Shown here one piece after another: positions 12,463 to 23,710 of a stretch of DNA of 62,000 nucleotides. The notes under the pieces were generated by a model that worked only from the letters and a program-made list of their open reading frames with translations, was not told the DNA's origin and did no database searches. Position 1 is the first letter of the stretch, and each line of letters opens with the position of its first letter. The translations under genes and the position numbers were made by a program. The stretch spans positions 195,001 to 257,000 of the forward strand of contig CAJNDS010002313.1 of assembly GCA_905221605.1 (NCBI GenBank), read 5' to 3'. Source of the DNA: Symbiodinium natans. Lineage: Eukaryota; Sar; Dinophyceae; Suessiales; Symbiodiniaceae.

Positions 12463-13350
12463 TTGTGTTAGGTGGAAGTGGATTGCACAGTCAAAAAAAT
12501 GCGCAAACCCTCTCTTGGGAAAGCGCGTAACCGCAACAAGGAGTAGCCGTGGGGTGGAAGCAGGGCATCATCGAGTACACGCCATGAGAAACATGAGCGG
12601 CCGAGCCCGCGCCGCAACAGCCCTTGCCTCCTGGTACGTACCCCAGAGCTGCAAGGTCGACGCCTACGCCTCTCTCCCGCTTTGACTCCGCCGCATCTCT
12701 CGCCGGAGGGAGCGCAAGGAGGCGGCTGCGCGGAGCCTGCGTCCTCGAGCATGCTTAGTCAGTGGCCATTCGGAGTTTGGCGTCGCGACGCTAACGTTTG
12801 AGCTTCTCAGTGTCGTAGGCTTTTGCACACAGTTGCGCAGGTCCGGCTGACTCTGATTCCTGATGGATGTTTTTTGGGAGTCGTTAGCCCGGTCATTGCT
12901 TGGTCAGCCCGACGAGTGTTTGAGCCTCCGCTGAGTTCTAGCATGATTTGCAACGCCATTTTGAGAACCATCTTTCGGGCAACGTTTGCAACTCTGCCCT
13001 TAGGCTCAAACGAGGTTCTTAGTCGACCTGTTTCGAAGCCTTCGACCATCTGTTTCGAAGCCTTCGACGAATCGAGGTCTCTCATGTTGCTTTTTGTTTG
13101 CTTCAGCTCCCACGTCGCCATGTTCAGTGAGTGCAAAGGTCTGAGAGAGATTCGCCGAGCCGAGCTTTCTTCAGGATGACCTCGAGTGTGGTGCAAGGGC
13201 TTGGGACGATTGAGCCGAAGCTTAGCGGTCATGATATTTCGTCGTTCATGGCGGAAGCCTTCTTGCTGCTCATCATTCGACCAACCCCCTCTGCAGCGGC
13301 TGGGGTTCGAAGCTTGAATCCTCGGCGAAACACCCTCTGAGTGCGTCGGA
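12463..13350. other. Unassigned DNA between polymerase relic and LINE relic
   Basis: Open frames exist on both strands (for example 12807-13232 on the minus strand) but none resembles a known domain. It may hold the eroded N-terminal part of the polymerase or other element genes. Confidence 0.4.
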
Positions 13351-13372
13351 CCTCCTTGGATGCTCCACTCCG

Positions 13373-13945
13373 CTACAATGCCTGGGTGCCTGTCGCGGAG
13401 GTAGGGACCGTGTCCGCCCCAGAAGCGCGCTTCGCGGTGGTCTTGACGGAGCGAAATCCCAGACTACCCAGCTGCAGCGGTAGCTGAGCCCGGCGAATGG
13501 CATTGGCCTCCTGCATCGGCGGCCCGTCATTGGCCAGCAACTCCTGCAAGCATGCGAGGTCCCCGCCGTCTCGGCCCTCGTTGATCTTCTGCGGCATGAG
13601 CTTGGCCAGCGGGTGTACACGCTCCAAGGCCCCCCCCGCCCAAGCCCGCGCAACGACGATGGCCTGTTGCAACGTTTCCGCAACGGAGCGGGGGTCAGTA
13701 CGCTGCCAAACGGCCGGTTTCTGCAGAACGGAAGCCTGACGGGGGAGATGTGCCCGGCGAATCGCAAGTTCCATCGCGCCACCGGATGGAACAGCGGCGG
13801 CCCCCCGCCTCGCCGATCGCACATTAATGCAGAACTGCGCAGCATGGAGACCAGTGGGACTTGGGACAAGGGCGCAGCTATTGTTTTGCAGCATATTGCG
13901 CGTGCTGTGGCGTCCCGCACCGGCGAGGAGCCGGCTGCTGTGCAC
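13373..13945 (-). pseudogene. Non-LTR retrotransposon ORF relic, region after the RT domain
   Basis: A minus-strand frame of about 190 codons reads 'IRRAQLPLQLGSLGFRSVK' followed by 'GADTVPTS'. This resembles the 'RRA.LP.RLGGLGLRSA...WADALP' block that lies C-terminal to the reverse transcriptase domain in dinoflagellate and other non-LTR elements. Further upstream the same frame has an Ala/Leu-rich segment, 'CLQELLANDGPPMQEAN', that fits this region. The reverse transcriptase catalytic motif (YADD) is absent, so this is a 3' fragment. It faces the plus-strand relic at 14.9-15.7 kb. Confidence 0.55.
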
Positions 13946-14879
13946 GCTGCCCTGGTCCAGGAATTGTGCGTTGTGGCGCGCAGTTTCCGGGCGAGGGCAG
14001 CCCTACGGCGCAGGAGTGAGGCCGCTGCTGACTAAGGAGCCATGAAGAGACGACTGGACTTGCGAGAAACGGGGCCGGTGGTCCTTCAATAACTTTGTTC
14101 CTTCCTTGCTGGCGCGCAGTGCCTCGTGTGTTTGCTTTTGCCCCTGCCCGGGTCTGTCCAGTTCTTCCTTCAACATGGCCTCCGCTTGGGTCCGTGAAGC
14201 TCCTTTTGTTACGGCCCGTGGGCATGCGTGGCGCGGGAGTTCTCGCGGGGCGCCGGAGACTCGTGCGGGTGTCGGGGATCGCCCTACGGCCAACCATGCT
14301 CTCTGCCTTGATGTCAGTGTGGACGCATGCTGCATCATTGGGTGTCGGACGCAGGACGTGCGAGCTGCTTGAAGGGTAGCGTTTTACGATGTTTTCTGTC
14401 CAGTTTTGGCATTGCGCTCAGAAGTAGGCGCGGCTTGGTGCCTCCCTCACAAGTAGGAGGTGCATGCTTTGGAATTGTTACGCTTGTCTCGGTCGGGCGC
14501 TCTGCGCTGATGAGCCCCGAACCTGTCGTCATGCGCATGTGCTTTGGGATGGGCGCAGCGTCCAACGTTAAAGGACCATCCTCAGGAACGCCGTCGGCCA
14601 GCCAATTTGGGAGTGGACCTGCCTTTCTTCGGGTCGTTTGAGCGGGTCCCGCAGCGCGTCCAGCGTGTCGGTAGTGAGCAGAGCTAGGGGAGCGACTGTG
14701 AGTGCCGAGCTGGCAGCAGAAAGCTTGCACGTTCCGCCCGTCGATGCACTCCTTCGTCCGCGGATGGGCGGGCCTGGGCATCTTTTCCGGCGCGATGCGG
14801 TGCTGGCCACGATTGTGGCAAACTAACATGCGTGGGGCCAAGAGGAAGCGTTCCAGCCCGCCGCTTGTACCTGCCTTCG

Positions 14880-15735
14880 CTCGCGTATGTTCGCGTGGAA
14901 AGCGTCTCCAGCGCGCTGCGCAGCGTTTGCCGCAAGGCTCCCGTACCCGCCCCTAGTGTGGTCCACGCTGCGGAGTCATGGCGGGCGCAGGGATTCCAAG
15001 TGCCGCCGTGGGAGTCTTTGCTGGGCGGCCAACGACCGCCAGCCGCGCCCGAACCGCGCGACACATTGCGGGGATGGCAATGCGCCGCCGTGGCCTGCCA
15101 AGACAGGACAGCATGCGAGAGCCTTTTATCTGACCTCGATCCGGCCTCCAGTGCTTTGCTTCTGTCTCAGGCAAGCCCTGGGCTGTCATTGCTCTCCCCA
15201 CAACACCTGAGTTCCGCATGCCGAGTGAGTGCATGCGCGTCCCACTGCTCCGTCGCCTGCGAGCGCCCTTACCCCACGCACTGCCGTCGCGGGGGGGCTC
15301 TCGATGTCTGGGGTGACCATCGCACGGCCTGCCCCACAGCAGGCGTGTTGGGCCCGCACGGCACGCCCCCAGAGCAGGCGGCCGCGAGAATGTGCCGCGA
15401 AGCGGGTGCCGGGTGGCCAAGAACGTCCTCCTTCGCGACATGAACCTTGATGTACCGCTGGCGGATGCCCGCCGCACCGAGGTACTGGCAAACGGCCTCT
15501 CTTCTGCCAGGGAGCGCAAGTCGCGGTTGACACCACGCTCGTGAGCCCAGTCAGTTTCGCAGGACGGCGCGGCTCGAGCGAGGGCAGATCGTGAGCCAGG
15601 AGCGGCCGCTTCCGACGCGGCTAGGCGGAAGCGCCCAGACACCTACCCGGAGCTTTTGGCGGCCCCCTGCTGCAAGTTGGTCGTCGTTGGGCTGGAGGTG
15701 GGCGGGGGCTTACGACGGAGACGGTCGGATCTCGT
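14880..15735 (+). pseudogene. Non-LTR retrotransposon ORF relic, C-terminal end
   Basis: In one frame 'PPWESLLGGQRPPAAPEP' and 'LRGWQCAA' are followed, with stops and shifts, by a zinc-finger-like stretch around 'HRTACPTAGVLG' and 'RMCREAGA' at about 15315-15405. Then come 'RDMNLDVP' at 15438, 'VAVDTTLVSPV' after a shift at about 15520, and 'TYPELL' ending in 'LVVVGLEVGGG' at 15640-15705. This order is the usual tail of dinoflagellate LINE-type ORFs, including the endonuclease-like 'AVD.TLVSP' segment. At least two frameshifts make it dead. No target-site duplication or poly-A tail is clear. Confidence 0.65.
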
Positions 15736-15739
15736 GTCT

Positions 15740-16795
15740 TTGGACAGACCTCGCCCTTGCAGATGTGACAGAACGCTATCGAGACAAGTTTTTTGGAGCC
15801 GTTTTTTTCAAAAAACAAATGTTGCAGAATTAACTGAACAAAAAACATTGGATTCATTGTTGTCCAAGCCATGCAGGTTGATTGTGGTAATTAGGGCGTG
15901 ATGGCGCATGGATGGTTTGCCTGTCGGCCTGCAGGTCTCACTCACTCGCCCTGCGCCACGGCATGGCAATCATTCTAGAAGAACAATATGCTTCCAAGCG
16001 GTTCTACATGTGCAGCATGCATAGTACCAACCAACATCCACGATATGAAGGGTGTCCCTACCATGTTTGGGTGCTCATGACTTTTTCGAGATCATGTCGT
16101 TGGCACCTCAGAAGACACAGCTCCAAGTTTCATGAGTGCGAACGTTGCAGTGCAGGTCCTTTTATGCTTCGTCGACGGGTTCCTCGGGCAACATGCATGG
16201 ATTGCGGTCTTGATCTGCTGGCATTGTTCAACGTTGCGTTGGGGGAATCAACTTGCATCGTTCGCATATTCAAATGGTGCGTGTGCAATAGAAATAACAA
16301 TTGTCACGACACATGGCTGTTGGTGTGGCCGGGTCCCGCAGCCATGGCTTAATGGTTGAATGGGCTTTTGCCTTTGTTAAATGGAGTGCGCCTGTAGTTT
16401 GCAGCACCCTGGGAGGGAGAAAGATCATTCCGGAGCGATCTGTAATAGCTTGGGATCGTGTAGTTTTGTTTGCCGTGTGCGACCACGCTAGGGTTGAAAG
16501 TCACGACACTTGTAGGATAATGCCGGAAGGCAGCACGTTGGGTTCTATTTGCATATTGCGGTTTTATGCATCATCCAGAAAGTGTTTGCACTTGCCCATA
16601 TTTGCCCCGATGGGATGTTGAATCACAGCGTGATGCGGCATGTGTTGTTTGCTTGTGAGGCACCAGTGTTTGGCCGGCGTGTTGCCAGAATGTGAATTCA
16701 CCTGCCGCTGAAGGCCAAAATGCATTGTCCCCTGAGCATGAGGAACGCCGGTAGCCAAGGCTCGTTTTTGTGTTTGTGCATTGTGTGTGCATTGT
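15740..16795. other. Unassigned DNA
   Basis: No recognised gene. Several open frames of 75-146 codons overlap in different frames (for example 15912-16352 plus) without family features, so I do not call them. Confidence 0.4.
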
Positions 16796-16796
16796 G

Positions 16797-16800
16797 CGTG

Positions 16801-16868
<68 letters not shown>

Positions 16869-16869
16869 T

Positions 16870-16948
<79 letters not shown>

Positions 16949-17077
16949 TGTGTGGGTGTGGGTGTGTGGGTGTGTGGGTGTGTGTGTGTGGGTGTGGGTG
17001 TGGGTGTGGGTGTGTGTGTGTGGGTGTGGGTGTGGGTGTGGGTGTGGGTGTGGGTGTGTGGGTGTGGGTGTGGGTGT

Positions 17078-17170
<93 letters not shown>

Positions 17171-17176
17171 CGTGCT
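16797..17176. repeat. TGCG / TG / TGGG compound microsatellite
   Basis: A TGCG block (about 16797-16870) passes into pure TG (about 16871-16944), then into interleaved GTGGGTGTG units (to about 17085), and back to pure TG ending with CGTGCGTGC. The long Cys-Val and His-Thr frames are translations of the repeat. The pure TG and CG-TG stretches are the kind that can adopt left-handed DNA. Confidence 0.95.
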
Positions 17177-18763
17177 TTTGTGGGTGGGACGAAGTATTGA
17201 GTAGGTGAAGCTGCATTGGGGGTGAAGAGCTTTTGCAAACGCTGGAGTGCTTGAATCTCTAAACCCCAGATCGCTCCCAGATCCCAAGCCAGGCCCTTAC
17301 GGAGTGTACACCAACGCTCTGATCCGGACACCAGAGCAATTGTTAACAGACGACGACAGTTTGCAGAACGCGAGCTCAGACATCCAAAGGCGGCAATAGT
17401 TTCGCATATTCTCGCATTTCGCAAGCCGAGATCCGATGACACTTACTGGTATGCCCACACCTCCAAAATCGATGAGGTTCAGCGAGCAGGCTTCGAGAAA
17501 GTCATTGTCTGGGTTGCGCGTGCCTCCTGCATGTCGACCTTTCCCTTCGACTTGGAACGTTGGAGCCCCTTCGAAGGCACCCCACACGGCCAAATGTGAA
17601 AATGCAACGCAGCGCCAAGGGCCCGCGTCTGCGACTGCAAGAGCCCGCATGCTAAACAAAACGTTGGCACATCTAAGCGTCATCCAAGAGCAATGCGCCT
17701 TGCCACCCACGGCCAGCCTTTTGGGGACACATCGATATCCTGTCCACAAGCAGGAACAGTGAACCAGACCTGCTTAGAAGCCATTGTTTTTCAATTTGTG
17801 TCGAACCCCAGAAGCACATGGGAAAGCACTGCAAGCTCTGCAACCTGCGGTTGTACTCATATTTTTTTTGAGTTGCTGACCTGAGGGTCTGCAATACGTC
17901 AATATACAGGGGGTCGGGGCGAATGCGGCTCATCATGCAGCGTAAGGCATGAATGCCCGGTGGCACGAAGGCGACGTCAGGACCCAACGCGGCCTCACAA
18001 AACGTCAGCATCAGCAGCATGCAGAAAAAAACCGGCAATGCGACGTCGGACAAGATGTGCAACGTATAACGTCGCCAACTGCAATGCAGCTTCAATGAAG
18101 CGTCGGCTTCAGGCCATTTCTGCCCCACATTATGGCCCCACTCCAGCACATGGTTGTCGGGCAATTCCGAGTGTCGAAGCCTGTCTACTGTAGGTCGGTG
18201 ATTCAAAGTCTTCGAAGCGACTCCTTTTATGGAGGCGGCCGACGGACTAGTGCTTCGGCGAGTCCATGATGTTTGTTCCGTAAACTAGTCGCGCATTGAA
18301 GCAGGCTGTGTTTGCTTTGCATCAGGATATGCCATGGACGTCGTAGGAGTGGCAAGTAAGACCTTATGTTTCCCGGCATGTGGTGTTGCAAGGCCGACAA
18401 GGAGGGGAAAGGACAGGAGATGCATTCACCCATCCGTGCAAAGATTCACGGCATGAATTCAAAGGGCAACTGCATGTTCGGGCAGCGGCAGGAGATAAGT
18501 GGACCGACCACAGGCCTGATTGCAAAGTTGGTTGGTGAGCGGCCCAGTAATCATTCTTCGAGCATGTGATGGTAATTCGAAGAAGGAGGAACGCTCACCA
18601 CTCAGCGTCAGTCCCGGGCTTACTCGAGCCTCTGCACTTTGTTGTGTATTGCTAGTAGCTGACCAAATGACACTAGTTTAGAGACGTTGTTGGTTGTCCC
18701 TTGCAGCCATTTTGTTTCGTGTCGTGTTGTTTGCTGGATAAAAGTTGACGGTTGGCCACAGAC

Positions 18764-20450
18764 ATGAATCAACAGCAGCTGGCCGGCACAAAGGCCTTTT
18801 TTTGATTATTTTAAGGTTTTCCGAAGTGGGGGCTCCGCACGCTTCAGTTTGGTGGTGCCTGCAATTGCAACCGAGGCAGCCGGATCATGCTCCGAAGGTC
18901 AATGCTTTTCGCTGCTCGTTGAGTTGGTTTATTTCATGACTGGTTGATGCACAGCAGCTTGTTTCTCATGCGAAAGAGCCGAGGCAGTTTTTGCATGCAA
19001 ATAGTGGAGCAGCTTTGTGGAGAGTTCGAGCGTGAAGTCCTGCAAATGACGCAGGACAAGCCATGCCGACTTCAAGGGTTTGTTAGTTCTTCAGCTGGCG
19101 TGTTATTGTCATAGTTCTTCGCAGACAGAATCGGATCTCCGGTCTCAGGACATTGTCCGCTATCGTGGGGAGTTGGCACGATGTGCAGATTTGTTGGCTT
19201 TCCAGCTCGGCAAGGATTGCTCTTGCATTCTGGTATTTTTGAGTCTAGTGCAGCTGGAATGATGCTGCATGCAGTTGCTGTGGTGAATCGTTTTGGCGTG
19301 TTTTGGCTATAGCTATTTCAATCGAAGGAGAAGCAGTACCATCAGATGTTGGAGACGGGCATGCAATCAGACGGAGAAAATAATTTGCTGCGAACGAATT
19401 CCTCGCCCAGAACACATGCCCATTGCAACCCCCTGCATGTTTGACCAAGGAAAACATAGCCGGAAACACGTCGACCCTTTGTGGTAAAGCTGCTGAGGCA
19501 AGAAGAAGGGGCGTGGTTTGGCCACGAGAGTTGTTTTGGGCTTGAGCCGGCCTCTCTAGTCGAAGGTTGGCCAGAAACACAGTGCAAATGATAATGTGAA
19601 GATGCAAATGCATCAGCTGCATCGTGGATGCATTTATTTCGATGTGTCATGCTCTGCTTGTACCTTGCCTGGCTGTTGAGTGACCGTTTGTGGTTGGTAC
19701 CATGTTTTCGTCAGTGCTACGTTGGACAGGTTGCCTTCATGCACGGTGGGCCCGAGGTTGGAGCAGATGTTCGAGGGCGGCAAGGGTGCAATTGCCGAAG
19801 GCTTTGGCAGCCTCGATGAGCATCGTGCCCCAGCCACAACCGTGCATTAGTCGAACCATGCATTCTGCAACGAATGTAACGCAGCAGCGAGCCTTTCAAG
19901 CATCGCTGGAAGCCAAGGTATGATGGCAGAGACCCACCTCCAAACTTCTGCAGAGTTGCAGAATCAATCGTCTGCCATTCAGAAGGAGTTGGACAACATC
20001 TTGCAGGGCGCTGCAAGTCCCTCCCGCAGCTTGTCGGCAATCTAATCTCCTCACACCGTCGTTTGTGTGTTGCCCATTGTGTATGACTAAGGTTTCATAC
20101 AGCAATGCCCCAGTCATCATGGGCCCGTCCATGATGCAACCGAACCGCACGGCTGCTGGGCAGGGGCTCGGCCCGGGATCCAAGCAGCCAGTCATTCCGG
20201 GCATGGTTTCAGGCACCGGAGGGTTCTCGCCCGGACCCGGAGGGTTTTCGCCCGGACCGCGATCTGTTCCTGGTTCTCCCGTGTTGCTTGGCCGCATGAG
20301 CGAAGCAGACCGTTGCTGATCCCGCTGACTCCTGACCGCAGTTTGTGCTTCTGCTTGAGGTTTACACCATCAGGCGGATTTATGGGCGGTGGGTTGCCCA
20401 ACGCTCCGCAAGCAACAGGTGGCATGAAGCAGGGTCGGATGGGCCAAATG
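18764..20450 (+). CDS. Possible exons of a coiled-coil protein with a Gly/Met-rich tail
   Basis: I do not recognise this gene. Several short open pieces look like exons. One starts with ATG at 18764 (MNQQQLAGTK). One near 19001-19060 reads 'VEQLCGEFEREVLQMTQDK'. One at about 19125-19213 reads 'TESDLRSQDIVRYRGEL' and is preceded by TTCTTCGCAG. One at 19919-20043 reads 'AELQNQSSAIQKELDNILQ'. A Gly/Pro-rich piece at 20102-20318 contains 'GGFSPGPGGFSPGP'. A tail at about 20371-20456 ends 'MKQGRMGQMA' and a TAG stop. The heptad-like Leu/Ile spacing suggests coiled coils. Phases do not agree at every junction, so the gene model is tentative. Confidence 0.25.
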
Positions 20451-20456
20451 GCCTAG

Positions 20457-22439
20457 TAGGAGGTCGAGGGCAGAGATCCGGTTCTGGGATTGGTCAGGAT
20501 AGTATGTACAATGCTTCCATTGTGGGTATTTTAGAGTTTTTGGCTGGGTATGTATTATTAGGGAGAGGAACCAGTGCTGGAATTAGAGCCGCATGGCACA
20601 CGGCACACACTGCGAGGTGTGCCCCTCGACAAATTCAAGTCGTTTCAATTGTACTGTTCCGGGTGGACAAAAACTGTCCGCCCCTCTGGGCCCAAAGATG
20701 TTCCAGGAGTCCGGTGGATTAGCGAGGCACCAGTTCTCACCAAGCCTTCCTTTGAGGTTTTAGCATACTTTGTGTTCTTGGGCTTGTGACATCGCATTTG
20801 AAGAAGACTGCGGCCTAGCCAATCCTGGGTCTCGGAGCTTTGACTTCCACCTGTCTCATTCCGCTGGCTATCGAACCAATGTGCGTCTTGCTCTTGTGGG
20901 CTGAGGATGGCGAAGGATGTGCTAAAGTCGGCCAGTTGAACAAGTAGTGGTGCTCAGCGTGATTTTGGTTCCTGGCCGTTGTCTGAGTCGCCACAAGGAT
21001 GAGTTGAGAGAGAAGCGAATAGGCCTCGCTGTTACTGAACGCTTGAAACCGAATCCGACTGCCTGAGCCGATTGGCAGCGTTGAACCCGTCCCTAACTCC
21101 TCAAACCGACCCCTCAGCATAAGCCAGTAGTCACCAGAAACACATCCCACACACCTCCGCCACCATGATTGCGGCACGGAAAGTAATGCGAGTGCACCAT
21201 GACCTGTGATGGTATGCTTGAACAAGGATGACGCACAGCATCGAAAGCCTCAGGGCAGAAAGAGCCCTAAACCCCAAATGCCCTCACAGCCCTAGAATTT
21301 GTCTTCGGGAAGTGGCCGAGGCCTTAACAAGCTGATCGTTTCAAAGGTGAGCTGCCAGGAGTGAGCAGGGCTTTTCTTGATTTTGTTCTTCGACCTCTGA
21401 AAAGTCTGCTAACCTTGGAGGTCTTTACTTAAGCAGCAGCAGGTTTCGTTGCCTTCCAGGGCTCAGAGGCCCACCTTATGGCGCGACTGTTTGTGAAAGG
21501 GACCCCGGCCTGACGCCCGTGTAGTCGTAAGCCAAACCTTGAGCCCTATGAGCCTTGACTGCAGGAACTGGTGTCATTTGTAGAACTGCGGGGCTGCGAA
21601 TTTGATAGCGTGGTGCACTCAGACTCTCGCCAACCCGCTGGCAAAGCGGCAGCCCGTGTCACGCCGACATTCTGTTTTAGCTTGTCAGCCCATGGCGGGT
21701 GCAGCCCAACCCCAAACCCCACCAACCATTTAGCGTCCCGCACATTCGGAAGGTCAACTGCGCTACCGCGCTGCAGCGTGCCGCAAGGCTGGATGGCTCG
21801 CCCAGAGATGTGTGGACAGCGCCTCAGGAACGAGTCCTGACGGGGTTAGGGCGGTTTTGGCTGGGGCCGAGATGATTGAGAACGTCTGTGAAATCATTTT
21901 TCTGGTAGGAGGACGCCTCCCTCGCGCAAGAATGCCCCCAAAGCCTCGCCTAACCCCGCAGTGGTAGCCACCGTTGCCCTGTAGCTCTAGCGTTGTCCCA
22001 AGGCCGATCTTGGATCTGCGCGGGCCTTACGCCCCCCAGCAAGCTGAGATGCTGTGCATGGCAAGATGCCTGGAATGAGATACGCGGGTTCACGAAAATA
22101 AGGGACCCCGAAGATAGTCCCCCAAATAGTAGGAGGACCCCAAGAAGGTACCCTGTATATAGTAAACCCCCATGTCGGTCTTTCTTGGGGAAAACGGGGG
22201 GCCCAAGGGTCCGCCTCCAGCTCCCACAGCTCAAGCCGTACAACCTCGCGACTGCGCGAAGCCCGGCAGTGCGACGGTCAGTGGCGGTTGTCTGCAGTTG
22301 TATTGATCCCCTCCCCCCTGATAGTCAACCCCCCCCTACACGAGATACTCCCCAACGTTGTTATTGTAAACGCTTGCGCGCGCCGCCTCGGCAGCCGGGC
22401 CGGCCAGGACAGGAAAGGAGGAAAGAGGGTTTCGCAAAG
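20457..22439. other. Unassigned DNA
   Basis: No recognised gene. A 71-codon frame at 20574-20789 ('LDKFKSFQLYCSGWTKTV') and an 89-codon frame at 21571-21840 are open but without family features. Confidence 0.4.
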
Positions 22440-22606
22440 AGGTGCGGGGGGGGTGGGTGGGGGGGGGGTTGGGGGGAGGGGGGGGGTGGGGGGGGGGAGG
22501 GGGGGGGGGGGGGGGGTGGGGGGGGGTGGGGGTGGGGGTGGGGGTGGGGGGGGGTGGGGGGTGGGTGGGGGGGTGGGGAGGGGTGGGGGGTGGGGGGGGG
22601 GGAAGG
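22440..22606. repeat. G-only tract with scattered T and A
   Basis: About 165 bases of almost pure G on the plus strand, broken by single T or A. It can form many G-quadruplexes. The poly-Gly and poly-Pro frames are artefacts. Confidence 0.9.
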
Positions 22607-22915
22607 AGGCCCGGTCTGCTTGTTCCAGACGCTTCTCAGCAGGAAGCCGAAACGAGGCGAATATCGCAGCATATGGGGGGTATTTAGGGAGGCTTTTCGA
22701 ATTAGGGGGAGGGGATTGGTCTGGGTGCAGCCCAGGCCTCCTGGTCTCTCGCACGGCTGCAAGTGAATGACAGGGAATTGTTCGGCCCTCAGATCAGAAT
22801 CTCAGAGCACACCATGGCTCTCCTGTCCTCCTCGCTGCCTTTTCCGGCTCGTAGATAATGTAGAGGCGTAGAGCCTCGAGCCGTAGAGCATCGCAGCACC
22901 TTGCGAGAAACGAGC

Positions 22916-23710
22916 ATGCTTGCCAAGATCCAGGCGCTTCAGGCACTGGTGGGGGCGGTGTGGATGAACGGCGCCACCGGCGCCATCCTACTTACCGGCT
23001 ACAACCCCTGGGCCAACTTCACCCAAAACCCCTCCGGGGAAGTGGCCGCAGCTCTGAATGGCAGCATCGTCGAGCGGCTCATGGTGCACAGCATCCGCGT
23101 GGACGTCAACGAGGCGGGGGTGTTGCAGGCGCAGGAGATGGTGCAGCAAAGCGGCTGGGACGCTATTGTTCACCTGGGCTTCGAGGATGAGGCCAAAGGT
23201 TTGAAGCTAGAGACCATGGCTGCCAACAAGCGTGCCTTGCACAAGGGGAAGGTTGCCAGTGCAGGCCCCGAACTGCTGCCGACCACCGGTGACCTTGGGG
23301 CGGTTGCCCTGAATACAAACAACCCTCACGAACTCTGGAGCAGAGACGCTGGGGACTTCTTCTGCAATGAGATCTATTATCGCACCCTGTACTCGGTTCG
23401 AGAGCACCGCCGCTTGCGTTGCCCTGGCGCCTTGATCCCTAGCATCTTCATTCATGTGCCACCCCTGCACAAGATGCCACTGCAGGAGTCCGTTACTTTC
23501 GTGAGGTCGTTGCCCAGCTACACCACGTTTGAACTGAAAGCTTTTGAACTGAAACAGACAGGGCCCTACAATCTCAGAATTGACGCTGCCCGAAGCCAAG
23601 CTCTCAAGCCCAGGTTGCTCGCAGACCTGATCAAAGCCTCCGGCTGCCCCGCAGCGCAGCCTGCACGAGCCGTGGATGGGCTCCGGCGTTGGCTGCAAAT
23701 CTATGGCTAG
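22916..23710 (+). CDS. Pyroglutamyl-peptidase I (peptidase family C15)
   Basis: This peptidase removes N-terminal pyroglutamate from peptides and is normally cytosolic. The protein of 264 residues starts at the ATG at 22916; a second ATG at 22964 would give 248 residues, closer to the 200-220 usual for the family. The family core begins with 'AILLTGYNPWANFTQNPS'. All three catalytic residues are in context (numbered from ATG 22916): Glu99 in 'LKLETMAAN', Cys150 in 'SRDAGDFFCNEIYY' and His180 in 'SIFIHVPPLHK'. After the core there is a tail of about 75 residues not typical of the family. The gene is a single open frame with no intron, unlike RPS15 5 kb away. No partner gene is next to it. Confidence 0.88.
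   Translation: MLAKIQALQALVGAVWMNGATGAILLTGYNPWANFTQNPSGEVAAALNGSIVERLMVHSIRVDVNEAGVLQAQEMVQQSGWDAIVHLGFEDEAKGLKLETMAANKRALHKGKVASAGPELLPTTGDLGAVALNTNNPHELWSRDAGDFFCNEIYYRTLYSVREHRRLRCPGALIPSIFIHVPPLHKMPLQESVTFVRSLPSYTTFELKAFELKQTGPYNLRIDAARSQALKPRLLADLIKASGCPAAQPARAVDGLRRWLQIYG

Noticed and set aside
16564-17442. Frames of up to 292 codons rich in His-Thr or Cys-Val
   Set aside because: They come from the TG/TGCG microsatellite. The flanking residues have no family features.
17673-18206. 177-codon minus-strand frame with a hydrophobic stretch
   Set aside because: It has no ATG at its start and no family resemblance, and the plus strand is also open over much of it.
22278-22770. Gly-rich and Pro-rich frames on both strands
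   Set aside because: They cross the G-only tract. Composition explains the open frames.
22835-22855. GCCTTTTCCGGCTCGTAG as a second spliced-leader relic upstream of the peptidase
   Set aside because: The alignment needs several gaps. At this quality similar matches occur by chance (for example near 12995), so I do not claim it.
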